From: Sphaerochaeta associata
GTDB lineage: Bacteria; Spirochaetota; Spirochaetia; Sphaerochaetales; Sphaerochaetaceae
NCBI RefSeq assembly: GCF_022869165.1
Contig: NZ_CP094929.1
Location: 2,046,001-2,110,000, forward strand
Reading direction: 5' to 3'
DNA: 64,000 nucleotides
This document shows positions 1 through 8,503 of this stretch, piece after piece. The position numbers and the translations under genes were made by a program. Under the pieces are notes generated by a model that did not search any database, had not been told where the DNA came from, and saw only the letters and a program-made list of their open reading frames with translations. Within the stretch, counting starts at the first letter, position 1. The number at the start of each line of letters is the position of its first letter.

Positions 1-1336
1 CGGCAGCCGGCTGGGTTGAGAGTCCTGCAGGAAGGGCTACGGCATCACGGGTGTATCGCTCGAAGTTCGGATCGGTATTCCTGCCTTCGCTGATCAACAC
101 CTCGATGGCGCTCTTGGGCAGCAATGTCGTCTCTTCCGCTTCATAGGGTATTCCTGTATAGAGAGAGACGAAGAGTCTGATTGAATCGGTTCCGACCTCC
201 TTTCCCTCGGGAATCACCGAAGCCCACAGCGTTTCCAAATTTCCCAACCGTTCGTCCAGTGATGAGCTTTGGAACGCCTGCAAAATGACTGATTCGGGAA
301 TCGTAAAGCTTTTGAGCACATCGCGATAGGTATACGATCCTCGGATGTCGGCAGGATTTGCAAGGCCTGCAAATTCACCGCTCTTTATCAGTGCCGGCTG
401 CTTGCTTGATGTCGTATTCCAAAAGCCCAATGCAACAGACAAGAGAATGCCTGCCACCAAGATTCCTGCAGTCAGCAATCCGATCTTGTTTGTCGACACC
501 ATAGCCTTGTCGGACTTCAACCCGGTCATCACCGTTTCAGGAACCGGACACGCACGGTCGCTGGTGCACTCCATGCAGGAAATGCACTGCGCCGAACGCA
601 CAACCGAGCCGCCTTGTACATCGATGTTCATCGGACAGGCGTGGTTGCACTTGGAGCAGCTGATGCAAGTCGGCTCGTTGCGTCTGATTTTGAAGACTCT
701 GATTTTATTGAAAAGCCCCAAGAAGGCTCCGTAAGGGCACGCATACTTGCAGAACGGACGTTCCACAAAGAGAGAAAGCAGCACCACGATGCCCAATATA
801 ATGGTTCCTGTAAGCGAGAATTCACTGCGTAAAAAGGAGAAAAGTGCGTAATAAGGGTCATATGCCTGAAACACCAAGGTTGCCGAAACACTGGTCATCA
901 CCAGCACCCAAACCAGCACAACATAACGAAGCAATCGCAAAATCCGGTCTACCTTGTAAGGAATGAACGTATTGTAGCGACGCTTGAAAAGTTTCTTCCC
1001 GATGCGCCCCACCCACTCCTGAAAGGTTCCAAAAGGACAAATCCATCCACAGATGACCGGACCGAACAGGAGGGCAAGCAGGATGCCCAATACCCCCAGA
1101 ACGACGGATGAGTCATGAATTTTCCTGACCAAAGTACCTTCGGTGATCAAATTCCATGCGCTCACCACTCCACCGAATGGACAGATTGCATGCAAAGAAG
1201 CAGTACTTGGGGTGAATGGAAGCGAAACTCCTCGTTCTGCCGCCGTTCCAAGGGAAATCACCACTACCACCCAGACAAAGAACACCAACTGCACAATCGC
1301 CCGAATCCGAACACGCTTTTTCTTCAGAGTTTTCAC
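1..1336 (-). CDS. Membrane-bound 4Fe-4S polyferredoxin (NapH/NosR/CcoG-like), partial
   Basis: The frame opens at GTG (1336), with AGGAG about ten bases upstream, and stays open to the left edge, so the C-terminus is missing. An N-terminal basic stretch is followed by a membrane segment. The family signature for a cytoplasmic-side cysteine pair occurs twice: ICGWICPFG near residue 95 and FCKYACPYG further on, each beside hydrophobic helices. Two ferredoxin clusters follow, C-x2-C-x2-C-x3-C-P and C-x2-C-x2-C-x4-C-P. The last 150 residues form a soluble extension after another hydrophobic helix. Members of this group pass electrons between quinol and periplasmic or cytoplasmic partners; the partner here cannot be told. 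It is divergent from the serpin gene. The family assignment is firm, the exact role is not. Confidence 0.85.
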   Translation of the reverse strand, partial: MKTLKKKRVRIRAIVQLVFFVWVVVVISLGTAAERGVSLPFTPSTASLHAICPFGGVVSAWNLITEGTLVRKIHDSSVVLGVLGILLALLFGPVICGWICPFGTFQEWVGRIGKKLFKRRYNTFIPYKVDRILRLLRYVVLVWVLVMTSVSATLVFQAYDPYYALFSFLRSEFSLTGTIILGIVVLLSLFVERPFCKYACPYGAFLGLFNKIRVFKIRRNEPTCISCSKCNHACPMNIDVQGGSVVRSAQCISCMECTSDRACPVPETVMTGLKSDKAMVSTNKIGLLTAGILVAGILLSVALGFWNTTSSKQPALIKSGEFAGLANPADIRGSYTYRDVLKSFTIPESVILQAFQSSSLDERLGNLETLWASVIPEGKEVGTDSIRLFVSLYTGIPYEAEETTLLPKSAIEVLISEGRNTDPNFERYTRDAVALPAGLSTQPAA

Positions 1337-1456
1337 GTTTTACCCGCTCCTGTAGTTTGAGACTATGGCGCAAGTGTGTGAATTCTATGGAGCGTTGCTT
1401 CAGTCTCGGTAAATCATGCAGAGTATGCTACACTTTGTCTCAAACAGGAGGGCCAT

Positions 1457-2677
1457 ATGCGCACGTGCACCCTAAGTCTTCTACTGCTTCTCATCGGTTT
1501 TTCCGCGATTGCCATGCCGTTGCAGGAAGAACAAGGAACCACCCTATCGGGTGAGCAACAGACTGCATTGTTTACACAATCGGTTCAAGCATTCTCCGAC
1601 AAACTCTTTTTCGCTGCCGACGTTGCCGGCCGGAATCGAATGATTTCCCCCTTGTCGGTACTGCTCGCCCTCGGCATGACCGCCAATGGATCGGTTGGAG
1701 CCACCCAACAGGAAATGCTCGCAGTCCTCACCGATTCCTCACTCACTGTCGAGGATTTGAATCAGGCGAGCCTTTCCTATCTGAAGTCGGCGGGAAAGGA
1801 GCTGAGCATCGCCAACAGCCTATGGCTCAACGACAGGATGGATCTCTCTTCGCGTTTTCTCTCCCGTGTACGGAAAAACTACCAAGCTGAAGCAAGAAAT
1901 CTTGATTTTCATACACAGAAGAGCACAAAAGTCATCAACGACTGGGTCAGCGACGCAACAAGGGGAGCCATCGACGGCATTATCGATCAGGTTCAACCCG
2001 ATGTGATTCTCTACCTCATCAATGCCATCAGCTTCAAGGATGCATGGAGAAATGAATTCGAGGAGCGCTCTACCCGGGATATGACATTCCATGCCAAAAC
2101 AGGAGACATTCGTTCACCATTCCTCAATCAGACAAGTCATTACAGGTACCTGCACCAAAATGGAGCTTCCTATCTTTACCTGCCCTACAAGAACGAGCGG
2201 TATGCGATGACGGCGATTCTTCCTGATGAGGGCGGTGATGTGTACACATTCTTGGATACGCAAAAGAGAGCGGGCTTTTCCTCCTCCCTCTTTGCGTATC
2301 TCCAGCAGGCAGAATACGAGAACATCACCCTATCCTTTCCTAAATTCGAAAGCAATTATGCCGACGGCTTGGTCGATGAACTTCAGCGTTTGGGAATGAA
2401 GCGCTGCTTCGATGCAAGTCTGGCTGATTTCTCGGCCATGCTTGCCTCAAACAGACCGGATGCGGTCATCGACGAGGTCTTGCACAAGACATTCATCCGA
2501 GTCGATGAAACAGGAACGGAAGCCGCCGCCGTCACCGCAGTCATCATGAAGGCGACCAGCATGGCACCAACAGAAACACTGCGACTGTTGTTCGACAGGC
2601 CTTTTTTCTATGCGATTTTGGATTTGGAAAGGAACATCCCGCTCTTTATGGGAGTCCTGGACAATCCGAAACCTTGA
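1457..2677 (+). CDS. Secreted serpin (serine protease inhibitor)
   Basis: A 406-residue protein with a signal peptide (hydrophobic LSLLLLLIGFSAIA, type I cleavage likely near residue 19) and a complete serpin fold: ISPLSVLLALGM near residue 55, NSLWLN near 110, NAISFKDAW near 195 and the C-terminal RPFFYAIL / PLFMGVLDNP block. The reactive-centre hinge reads GTEAAAVTAV from about residue 353, small residues as in inhibitory serpins. The scissile bond is probably near TSM-AP, about residues 367-370, but the loop is a few residues longer on the C-terminal side than in antitrypsin, so P1 is uncertain. The start has AGGAGG seven bases upstream. Its place in or beyond the periplasm suggests defence against foreign proteases. 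Confidence 0.93.
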   Translation: MRTCTLSLLLLLIGFSAIAMPLQEEQGTTLSGEQQTALFTQSVQAFSDKLFFAADVAGRNRMISPLSVLLALGMTANGSVGATQQEMLAVLTDSSLTVEDLNQASLSYLKSAGKELSIANSLWLNDRMDLSSRFLSRVRKNYQAEARNLDFHTQKSTKVINDWVSDATRGAIDGIIDQVQPDVILYLINAISFKDAWRNEFEERSTRDMTFHAKTGDIRSPFLNQTSHYRYLHQNGASYLYLPYKNERYAMTAILPDEGGDVYTFLDTQKRAGFSSSLFAYLQQAEYENITLSFPKFESNYADGLVDELQRLGMKRCFDASLADFSAMLASNRPDAVIDEVLHKTFIRVDETGTEAAAVTAVIMKATSMAPTETLRLLFDRPFFYAILDLERNIPLFMGVLDNPKP

Positions 2678-2688
2678 ACAAAACGTAG

Positions 2689-2717
2689 TTGAGAAGCGGC
2701 ATTCGGTGAGGTACACT
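2689..2717 (+). promoter_or_regulatory. Predicted promoter for the GPH transporter-acyltransferase pair
   Basis: TTGAGA (2689-2694), a 17-base spacer and TACACT (2712-2717). It lies just after the serpin stop codon and before GGAGG at 2729-2733. Confidence 0.5.
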
Positions 2718-2754
2718 GCATACAAAGTGGAGGTACATCATTACTAAGCTTAGC

Positions 2755-4068
2755 ATGCGCACCAAACTCGGATTCGGTGTAGGGGATTTGGGCGGTAATC
2801 TGTTTTTCACCATCATGGGGTTCTACCTGCTTTTTTATCTCACCGACGTTGTGGGTCTGCTTCCGGCTCTTGCCGGAACCGCATTGATGATCGGCAAGAT
2901 CTGGGATGCCATCACCGACCCGATCACCGGCTATGTCTCCGATCGCACCCGCACCCGCTGGGGACGACGAAGGCCGTACATGTTCATAGGATCGATCATC
3001 TCCTTCTTCTGCATGGGCCTTATATTCACTCCCCTGCAGCTCTCCAGCCAAATGAGACTGTTCGTGTATGTGACGTTTCTTTACTGCGCACTCAATACGG
3101 CATACACGCTGGTCAATATTCCTTACGCAGCCTTGCTTCCCGAGCTTACCGAGGACTACAACCAGCGCACCATTCTCACCGGCTACCGCATGAGCTTTGC
3201 GGTGGTGGGAACCTTTGTCGGGGCCGCATTGGTGATGCCGATCATCGGCATGTTCAGCAATGTTTCCGTGGGATGGTCGATGATGGGTACCTTCATGGGA
3301 GCTGTCATGCTCTTCTCCACCTTGGCTACGATTTTCGCCATCAAGGAACCCACATATACCGGAACCAGTGAACTGGAGGGATTTGCAACCACGTTCGTGG
3401 AGGTGATGAAGGAGAAGGTATTTCTCTCGGCCCTGCTTCCCTGGACGTTCTTCATCACCGGCACTTCAATGATCCAAGGGGCGTTGGTCTACTACTTCGC
3501 CTACATTTTCGGCAACGAAGGGCTCTTCCAACTCGCCTTGGTCGCCCTGCTCTCCTTCAGCCTGCTCTGCATACCGATCTGGGTTCAGATCTCCAAGCGC
3601 ATCGGCAAGAAAGCGTGCTACATGATCGGTATGTCCATCATGGCCGCAGCGGTCATGCTGTTCAGCCTGTTGGGCAAATCGCTCGGGCCCGCATTCGGAG
3701 TCATCGTCATGGGTTTTGCAGGAGTGGGTCTTTCCACCCACTATGTGATGCCCCACTCCATACTTCCGGACATTGTCGAGTACGATGCGGTAACACGAAA
3801 CAAAGGAAGACGGGAGGGAGTGTTCTCCAGCTTGTGGACCTTCTCCAGCAAGCTCGGACAAGCACTCGCCCTTGCCTTGAACGGATGGATTCTTGCACTC
3901 TTCGGCTATCATAGCGAACAGATCACCGAGCTGGCACAAATCGGCATCATACTCATCTGCGGTCCGTTGCCGCTGCTGTGGTATCTTGCAGGACTTTGGA
4001 TTCTGAGAACCTATCCCATCGACCGGGCTTACTACGAGCACTTGATTGCAACACGGGAAGCGCCGTGA
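2755..4068 (+). CDS. GPH-family (MelB-like) cation symporter
   Basis: A 437-residue, twelve-helix transporter of the glycoside-pentoside-hexuronide group. The N-terminus has the family hallmark GFGVGDLGGNL, then WDAITDPITGYVSDRTRTRWGR, the conserved loop 2-3 region with its Asp and Arg residues. Later PHSILPDIVEYD matches the family's central signature. The substrate is not readable. The only Shine-Dalgarno sequence, GGAGG at 2729-2733, is 21 bases from the ATG but 6 bases from an in-frame ATT at 2740, which would add five residues that match the usual N-terminus of the family; the real start may be that ATT. The stop codon overlaps the next gene's GTG. Coupling to an acyltransferase suggests a lipid-like substrate (inference; compare the GPH lysolipid carrier Mfsd2a). 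Confidence 0.88.
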   Translation: MRTKLGFGVGDLGGNLFFTIMGFYLLFYLTDVVGLLPALAGTALMIGKIWDAITDPITGYVSDRTRTRWGRRRPYMFIGSIISFFCMGLIFTPLQLSSQMRLFVYVTFLYCALNTAYTLVNIPYAALLPELTEDYNQRTILTGYRMSFAVVGTFVGAALVMPIIGMFSNVSVGWSMMGTFMGAVMLFSTLATIFAIKEPTYTGTSELEGFATTFVEVMKEKVFLSALLPWTFFITGTSMIQGALVYYFAYIFGNEGLFQLALVALLSFSLLCIPIWVQISKRIGKKACYMIGMSIMAAAVMLFSLLGKSLGPAFGVIVMGFAGVGLSTHYVMPHSILPDIVEYDAVTRNKGRREGVFSSLWTFSSKLGQALALALNGWILALFGYHSEQITELAQIGIILICGPLPLLWYLAGLWILRTYPIDRAYYEHLIATREAP

Positions 4069-5282
4069 GTACAGTCAAGCAATTCCCTACACCACACTTT
4101 TCAAAGCCTGTCCATTGGTTCAGCCGCATTGCAGGAGCATTGTATGTGAGGTCGGCCCTCGGCATCAATGAGCTCAGGATTGCGAACCCACACGTGCTTG
4201 GGCAGGAGGTCAAAGCCTTCAAGCAAGGGAGGCAGAGCCTCATCCTTGCCTTCAGGCATACAGCGAAGGAGGACGCCCCGGCCCTGTTGGTTGCGGTGAA
4301 ACAGAGTCATCTCTGCTTCCTATACGGACGCGATGTACTCAATTGGGCGGGCAACGCCACCAAGTTCCTCTTCCCGCGTCTCGGATTCGTCGCCGTTCAG
4401 AATCGAGGAAACAACAAGGAAGGCATGCACTATCTGCGCAGGGAAGTGCAACAGGGAAGATGGCCCATCGCCTTGGCCCCCGAAGGACAGGTGACGTATC
4501 ACTGCCATCGTTGTGAGCCGATTGAGATGGGAGTGGCCAACCTCGCTTCCTGGGCCTTGGAGAGCGGCAAGGATGTTTGCATCCTTCCCATCGCAGTCGG
4601 ATATCGTTACAGGGATAGTCTGGACGCCCTGCTCGAGCGCTGGAAGAAGGAGACAGGCCTGGACCTAACCCGGGCCGGGAACCGGCAACGATTGGGAGAA
4701 GCCTGCGACAAGAGTCTGGCCCTGGTGGCATCGTTCTTCGGCCTTGTCCTCCCTTCAGATCCCGACTTCATCACCCGAAGGAATCTGCTTTGTGAGGCAT
4801 TGCTTGCACTTGGAGAAGAGCAAGCGCACCTGAAGGCAGGACAAGGGACCATCCTTGACCGGCTTTTCAGGCTGCGTTATCAGGGTGAGGATACGCTGTT
4901 CAACCAAGAGGAAACCCCACACGCCTTGGTCGAGGGGGCCAAGGCAGCCTACGAGCAGGAACAAGCCCGTCACTTTTTACGAATCAGTCAGGTGGTGGAT
5001 ATACTTGAATACCTCGATCCTTCCTATCTGGATGAAGGAGAGGAGGGAAACCGCCTCTTCGAAGTCGCCCTCAATCTCCTGGACATCAACAACAGGCTCT
5101 GCGGAGGCTCGATCAACACACGGTACAGTCCGAGGGGGAAGCGAGCCACAATCCTGGTCGGAGAGCCTATACGCTTTGAAAAGCATAGTCCGCAGCAAGG
5201 CGGGCGCAGAAAGCGCTTGTCCCTCATCCATGAAGCGGTGTACCAAGGACTTAAGAAAACCAGCAGGGAACTCAAGCCTTGA
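4065..5282 (+). CDS. PlsC-like glycerophospholipid acyltransferase
   Basis: I start this at GTG 4065, which overlaps the preceding TGA (GTGA), giving 405 residues; upstream in-frame codons lie inside the transporter gene. The acyltransferase motif H-x4-D is H65-TAKE-D70 and the phosphate-binding motif is PEG at 139-141, followed by QVT instead of the usual TRS. The C-terminal 200 residues are an extension not seen in the small PlsC enzymes. It should transfer an acyl chain to a lysolipid or glycolipid at the inner membrane. Translational coupling to the GPH transporter suggests a joint task. The 3' end overlaps the convergent plsC-like gene by 11 bases. Family certain, acceptor unknown. Confidence 0.8.
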   Translation: MSTVKQFPTPHFSKPVHWFSRIAGALYVRSALGINELRIANPHVLGQEVKAFKQGRQSLILAFRHTAKEDAPALLVAVKQSHLCFLYGRDVLNWAGNATKFLFPRLGFVAVQNRGNNKEGMHYLRREVQQGRWPIALAPEGQVTYHCHRCEPIEMGVANLASWALESGKDVCILPIAVGYRYRDSLDALLERWKKETGLDLTRAGNRQRLGEACDKSLALVASFFGLVLPSDPDFITRRNLLCEALLALGEEQAHLKAGQGTILDRLFRLRYQGEDTLFNQEETPHALVEGAKAAYEQEQARHFLRISQVVDILEYLDPSYLDEGEEGNRLFEVALNLLDINNRLCGGSINTRYSPRGKRATILVGEPIRFEKHSPQQGGRRKRLSLIHEAVYQGLKKTSRELKP

Positions 5283-5946
5283 GTGTCCTCGTAAGTGTAA
5301 AGACAATATCCTTGTCCTTGTAGTGGCCCCTCATCTCATTGGGCATCATGATCGCCAAACGCATCATGATCTCATCGGCAAGGGCTTGGCGGGTATCTGC
5401 ATCAATGCGCCCACCCTTTTGAACGATCTCAAACACCTCTCCGACCTTGATGGTGATCACAGTGCGCCTGAGGCGCTTGATGTTCTTGGAAAACGAGGGG
5501 AAGCCCATGACTGCCACCGGAATCATCGGAACATCCTTCTTGTGTGCGATGAAGGCCACCCCGCCCTTGCCCTCTTGAAGGTTTCCATCCTTGCTTCGCG
5601 TCCCTTCAGGGGCGATGGCCAGAATATGCCGGTCCTCAAGGACCTTGAAACAGGCATCCATGGTACTTCTACCCATATTCTGCCGGTCGACGGGAATGCT
5701 CTTCCACATATTCATCAGGTAGGCCATGAACTTTTGTTCCCACAACTCCTGTTTGGCAAGTGCGTGCAACGGCCGAGGCTGGAGGAATGCATAGAGCATC
5801 GGTCCTTCCAGATTCGAGGTGTGGTTCACCATCATTAAAAGAGGACCGGCCTGGGGAACCTTGGCAAGCTCGCTTCGGTCGATACGAAAAAAGAGCCTGA
5901 AGAATGTCCTGAGCAGGCTGTTGATCATGCGTTCTGACAGTTTCAT
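5272..5946 (-). CDS. 1-acyl-sn-glycerol-3-phosphate acyltransferase family protein
   Basis: A 224-residue PlsC-type protein. The catalytic block is NHTSNLEGP at 41-49: the histidine is present but the usual aspartate of H-x4-D is glutamate (E47). The second motif PEGTRS is intact, as are the basic residues after it. A hydrophobic segment near the N-terminus would anchor it to the inner membrane. It follows an MFS transporter gene by 46 bases on the same strand, an arrangement like lplT-aas of enteric bacteria. Expected job: acylation of lysophosphatidate or another lysophospholipid. The Asp-to-Glu change may lower or retune activity. Confidence 0.85.
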   Translation of the reverse strand: MKLSERMINSLLRTFFRLFFRIDRSELAKVPQAGPLLMMVNHTSNLEGPMLYAFLQPRPLHALAKQELWEQKFMAYLMNMWKSIPVDRQNMGRSTMDACFKVLEDRHILAIAPEGTRSKDGNLQEGKGGVAFIAHKKDVPMIPVAVMGFPSFSKNIKRLRRTVITIKVGEVFEIVQKGGRIDADTRQALADEIMMRLAIMMPNEMRGHYKDKDIVFTLTRTLKA

Positions 5947-5992
5947 TGCCCCATAATAGCAGACTGCCCCGCTCCTGCCAAGAAGTACAGAC

Positions 5993-7183
5993 TTACCTTT
6001 TCTGCTTGGAAAGCATCACCAAGTAGGGGATGACCAACATCGTGGCAATCGAGGAGAGCAGAGTGAAGGCGTGATTGAGAGAAGCAAGGTTTCCGATCAA
6101 TCCCACCAAAGGGAAGATGGCGATCATGAACAGGCTGTACGCCATGCTCTGGAAACTGAGAATCGTCGCCCTGAACCTTGAGGGAATGAGTTGGTTCAGG
6201 TACGTGGAGATGGTGGGGATCAACAGTCCTTCTATGGAAGCCGAGAGTGTATAGAAAACCATCGAATAGGGGGTGAGCGCCACTCCCCAGAGGGTGAGAA
6301 GAAGCATGAGCGGGCAACATACCAAAAGGCCTCTTTGGCCGATTATCTTTTCTATGGCATGGGCTTTCACCGAAAAAACCGCTGCAATGGCTGCATGCAG
6401 GGAGAAAACCATACCGATTATCGCCGGGCTGTATCCCAGATTCGTCCAATGATTCTGCAAGTAAAAGAACTGACAGACCATGAAGGCGAACAACGACTCG
6501 CTGAAGAGAATGAAGAAGCCGATTCGAGGGGTTTTCCTGAATACTTTCCCGCTGTCCAGAATCTGGCTCTTCAATGAGAAAAGCACACTTCCCGGCAACG
6601 ACATTTTCCTCTGAATCTCTGCTTTCTCAAGCTCGGGTTCGATGAAAAAGAGTGCAATGAAGAAACCAAGCACGGCCGAGCCGACGGTTGCATAGAATGC
6701 GATGCCGAAATTCAGGGAAGCGAGGTATCCGCCAAGTAAAAACGAAAGGATCGAACCGATTTGGTTGATAAGCTCATCGTTTCCCTTCACCTTGATGTAC
6801 CGCCCTTCATCCCCATCGAGCAAAAGCGAGTCATAGAGCAGTGCATCCCCCGCCCCCGATTCCAAATTATACCCCAGGGCACTGAGCATGAAAGCGACGA
6901 CCTGCAGAAGGAACGTAGTACCGTGGAACATGAATATGAGGCTCAAGCCGTAACACAAGCGGCCGGCAATACGGCTTGCCTTTCTGCCCCAGATATCAGC
7001 AACCGATCCGGTTGGGACTTCCATGAGAAATGAAGTGACATGAAAAAAGGCCTCAAGCAAACCCAGATGGACGAGGGAGAAACCCTTACCGGCAAGATAG
7101 ATCATCCAGATGCCATGGGTGAAGGAAAGACTGAGAGAAAATGAGAAAGCATACGCCAAACCGATGTTTCTTTTGTATTTCAC
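5993..7183 (-). CDS. MFS transporter
   Basis: A protein of about 396 residues with twelve hydrophobic segments and the MFS loop 2-3 signature, here PTGSVADIWGRKAS. The start is GTG at 7183, chosen because AAGGAGGAGG ends five bases upstream; the ATG at 7204 lies upstream of that ribosome site. The C-terminus is short and basic (SKQKR). The substrate is unknown. It lies directly upstream of a PlsC-type acyltransferase on the same strand, so a lysophospholipid flippase like LplT is one reasonable guess; drug or sugar efflux is the alternative. Confidence 0.85.
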   Translation of the reverse strand: MKYKRNIGLAYAFSFSLSLSFTHGIWMIYLAGKGFSLVHLGLLEAFFHVTSFLMEVPTGSVADIWGRKASRIAGRLCYGLSLIFMFHGTTFLLQVVAFMLSALGYNLESGAGDALLYDSLLLDGDEGRYIKVKGNDELINQIGSILSFLLGGYLASLNFGIAFYATVGSAVLGFFIALFFIEPELEKAEIQRKMSLPGSVLFSLKSQILDSGKVFRKTPRIGFFILFSESLFAFMVCQFFYLQNHWTNLGYSPAIIGMVFSLHAAIAAVFSVKAHAIEKIIGQRGLLVCCPLMLLLTLWGVALTPYSMVFYTLSASIEGLLIPTISTYLNQLIPSRFRATILSFQSMAYSLFMIAIFPLVGLIGNLASLNHAFTLLSSIATMLVIPYLVMLSKQKR

Positions 7184-7319
7184 AGTCCTCCTCCTTCTTG
7201 GCAAACCTTGACCATCATACGCTCAGAAGCCTCTGCTGACAAGAAATCCACCCATCATATACCCATTTTTTTCAGGTTTTATGCTATGCTGAATGAGATA
7301 CCGTACAAAGGAGCAATCG

Positions 7320-8462
7320 ATGGAAACACGAACGTGGAATACAGAAGGCTTGAGCACTTCCCTTTTAGGGTTCGGTGCGATGCGCCTGCCGATGACAGAG
7401 AATGGAAGCATCGATAGAGTTGAAGCAACCGCCATGCTCGGCGAAGCGTATGCAAACGGCGTAACGTATTTTGACACTGCCTATACCTACCATAACGGCG
7501 AGAGCGAGCCCTTCCTTGGCTCATTTCTCAAGCAACTGAAGCGGGAAAGCTACCAGCTTGCAACCAAGCTGCCTCAGTGGCTTGTACATACCCTTGATGA
7601 CGCCAAGCGACTGTTTTCCGAACAGCTTGAACGGTTGCAACACGATTACTTTGACTTCTATCTCATTCACTCCATCGACAAGGAGGCGTATGTACGCATG
7701 GTCGACCTCGGGGTGGTCTCCTACCTGGAAGAGGAGCAGAAAAACGGCAGGATCAAGCACCTGGGCTTTTCGTTCCATTCCATCTATGAGGATTTCGAAT
7801 ATATCGCCGCTTCCCGCACCTGGGATTTCTGCCAGCTGCAGTACAACTACCTCGATACCGAGGAGCAGGCGGGTGACAAAGGGTATGAGCTGAGTACCAA
7901 ACTCGGCATCCCGGTCATTGTAATGGAACCCATCAAAGGAGGATCGCTTGCCAACCTTCCTCCCGATCTTGAAGCGAGATTGAACGAACTTAATACTGGT
8001 GCAAGCAGTGCATCCTATGCACTTCGCTGGGTAGCCGATCATCCGAATGTGAAGGTGATTCTCAGCGGCATGTCCACCAGGCAGCAGGTTCGTGAGAATT
8101 TGGAAACATTCAATTCGCCGAAGCCCCTGACGGAGGTGGAACGCTCCACCCTCGATGCAATAGGCCAAACCATGCGCGACAGGGTCGGCAACGGATGTAC
8201 AGGATGCAAGTATTGCATACCCTGCCCCTTCGGCGTCGATATCCCGGGCAACTTCGCCCTGTGGAACAAGGCTCGAATGTTCGACTCGTACGAGGTGGTA
8301 CGAAGCCAGTGGGAGAATCCGAAGGAGAACGACAAGCGACCTCTTTCCTGCACCGAGTGCGGACAATGCGTACCTTTGTGCCCGCAGCATATCAACATTC
8401 CCGAGGACCTCAAACTGGTGCAAAGCGAACTTGAAGGGAAGCGGCTGCAAAAGCTCTCGTAA
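7320..8462 (+). CDS. Aldo/keto reductase with C-terminal 4Fe-4S ferredoxin domain
   Basis: A 380-residue protein starting at ATG 7320 with AAAGGAG upstream. The first 280 residues are an aldo/keto reductase barrel with the catalytic Asp and Tyr in FDTAYTYHNGE, Lys in ATKLPQW and His in LIHSID. The C-terminal 90 residues carry two 4Fe-4S motifs, CTGCKYCIPCPFG and CTECGQCVPLCPQ, each C-x2-C-x2-C-x3-C-P. This is the COG1453 group of iron-sulphur aldo/keto reductases found in anaerobes; their physiological substrate is generally unknown. It is the first gene of a run of four on the + strand. Confidence 0.9.
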   Translation: METRTWNTEGLSTSLLGFGAMRLPMTENGSIDRVEATAMLGEAYANGVTYFDTAYTYHNGESEPFLGSFLKQLKRESYQLATKLPQWLVHTLDDAKRLFSEQLERLQHDYFDFYLIHSIDKEAYVRMVDLGVVSYLEEEQKNGRIKHLGFSFHSIYEDFEYIAASRTWDFCQLQYNYLDTEEQAGDKGYELSTKLGIPVIVMEPIKGGSLANLPPDLEARLNELNTGASSASYALRWVADHPNVKVILSGMSTRQQVRENLETFNSPKPLTEVERSTLDAIGQTMRDRVGNGCTGCKYCIPCPFGVDIPGNFALWNKARMFDSYEVVRSQWENPKENDKRPLSCTECGQCVPLCPQHINIPEDLKLVQSELEGKRLQKLS

Positions 8463-8503
8463 TTTGTTGCACATTGCTATATCGTGATTTCAGGAGTGAG
8501 GTG

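Noticed and set aside
4855-5838. A 327-codon + frame across the end of one acyltransferase and through the other
   Set aside because: It is out of frame with both conserved acyltransferases.
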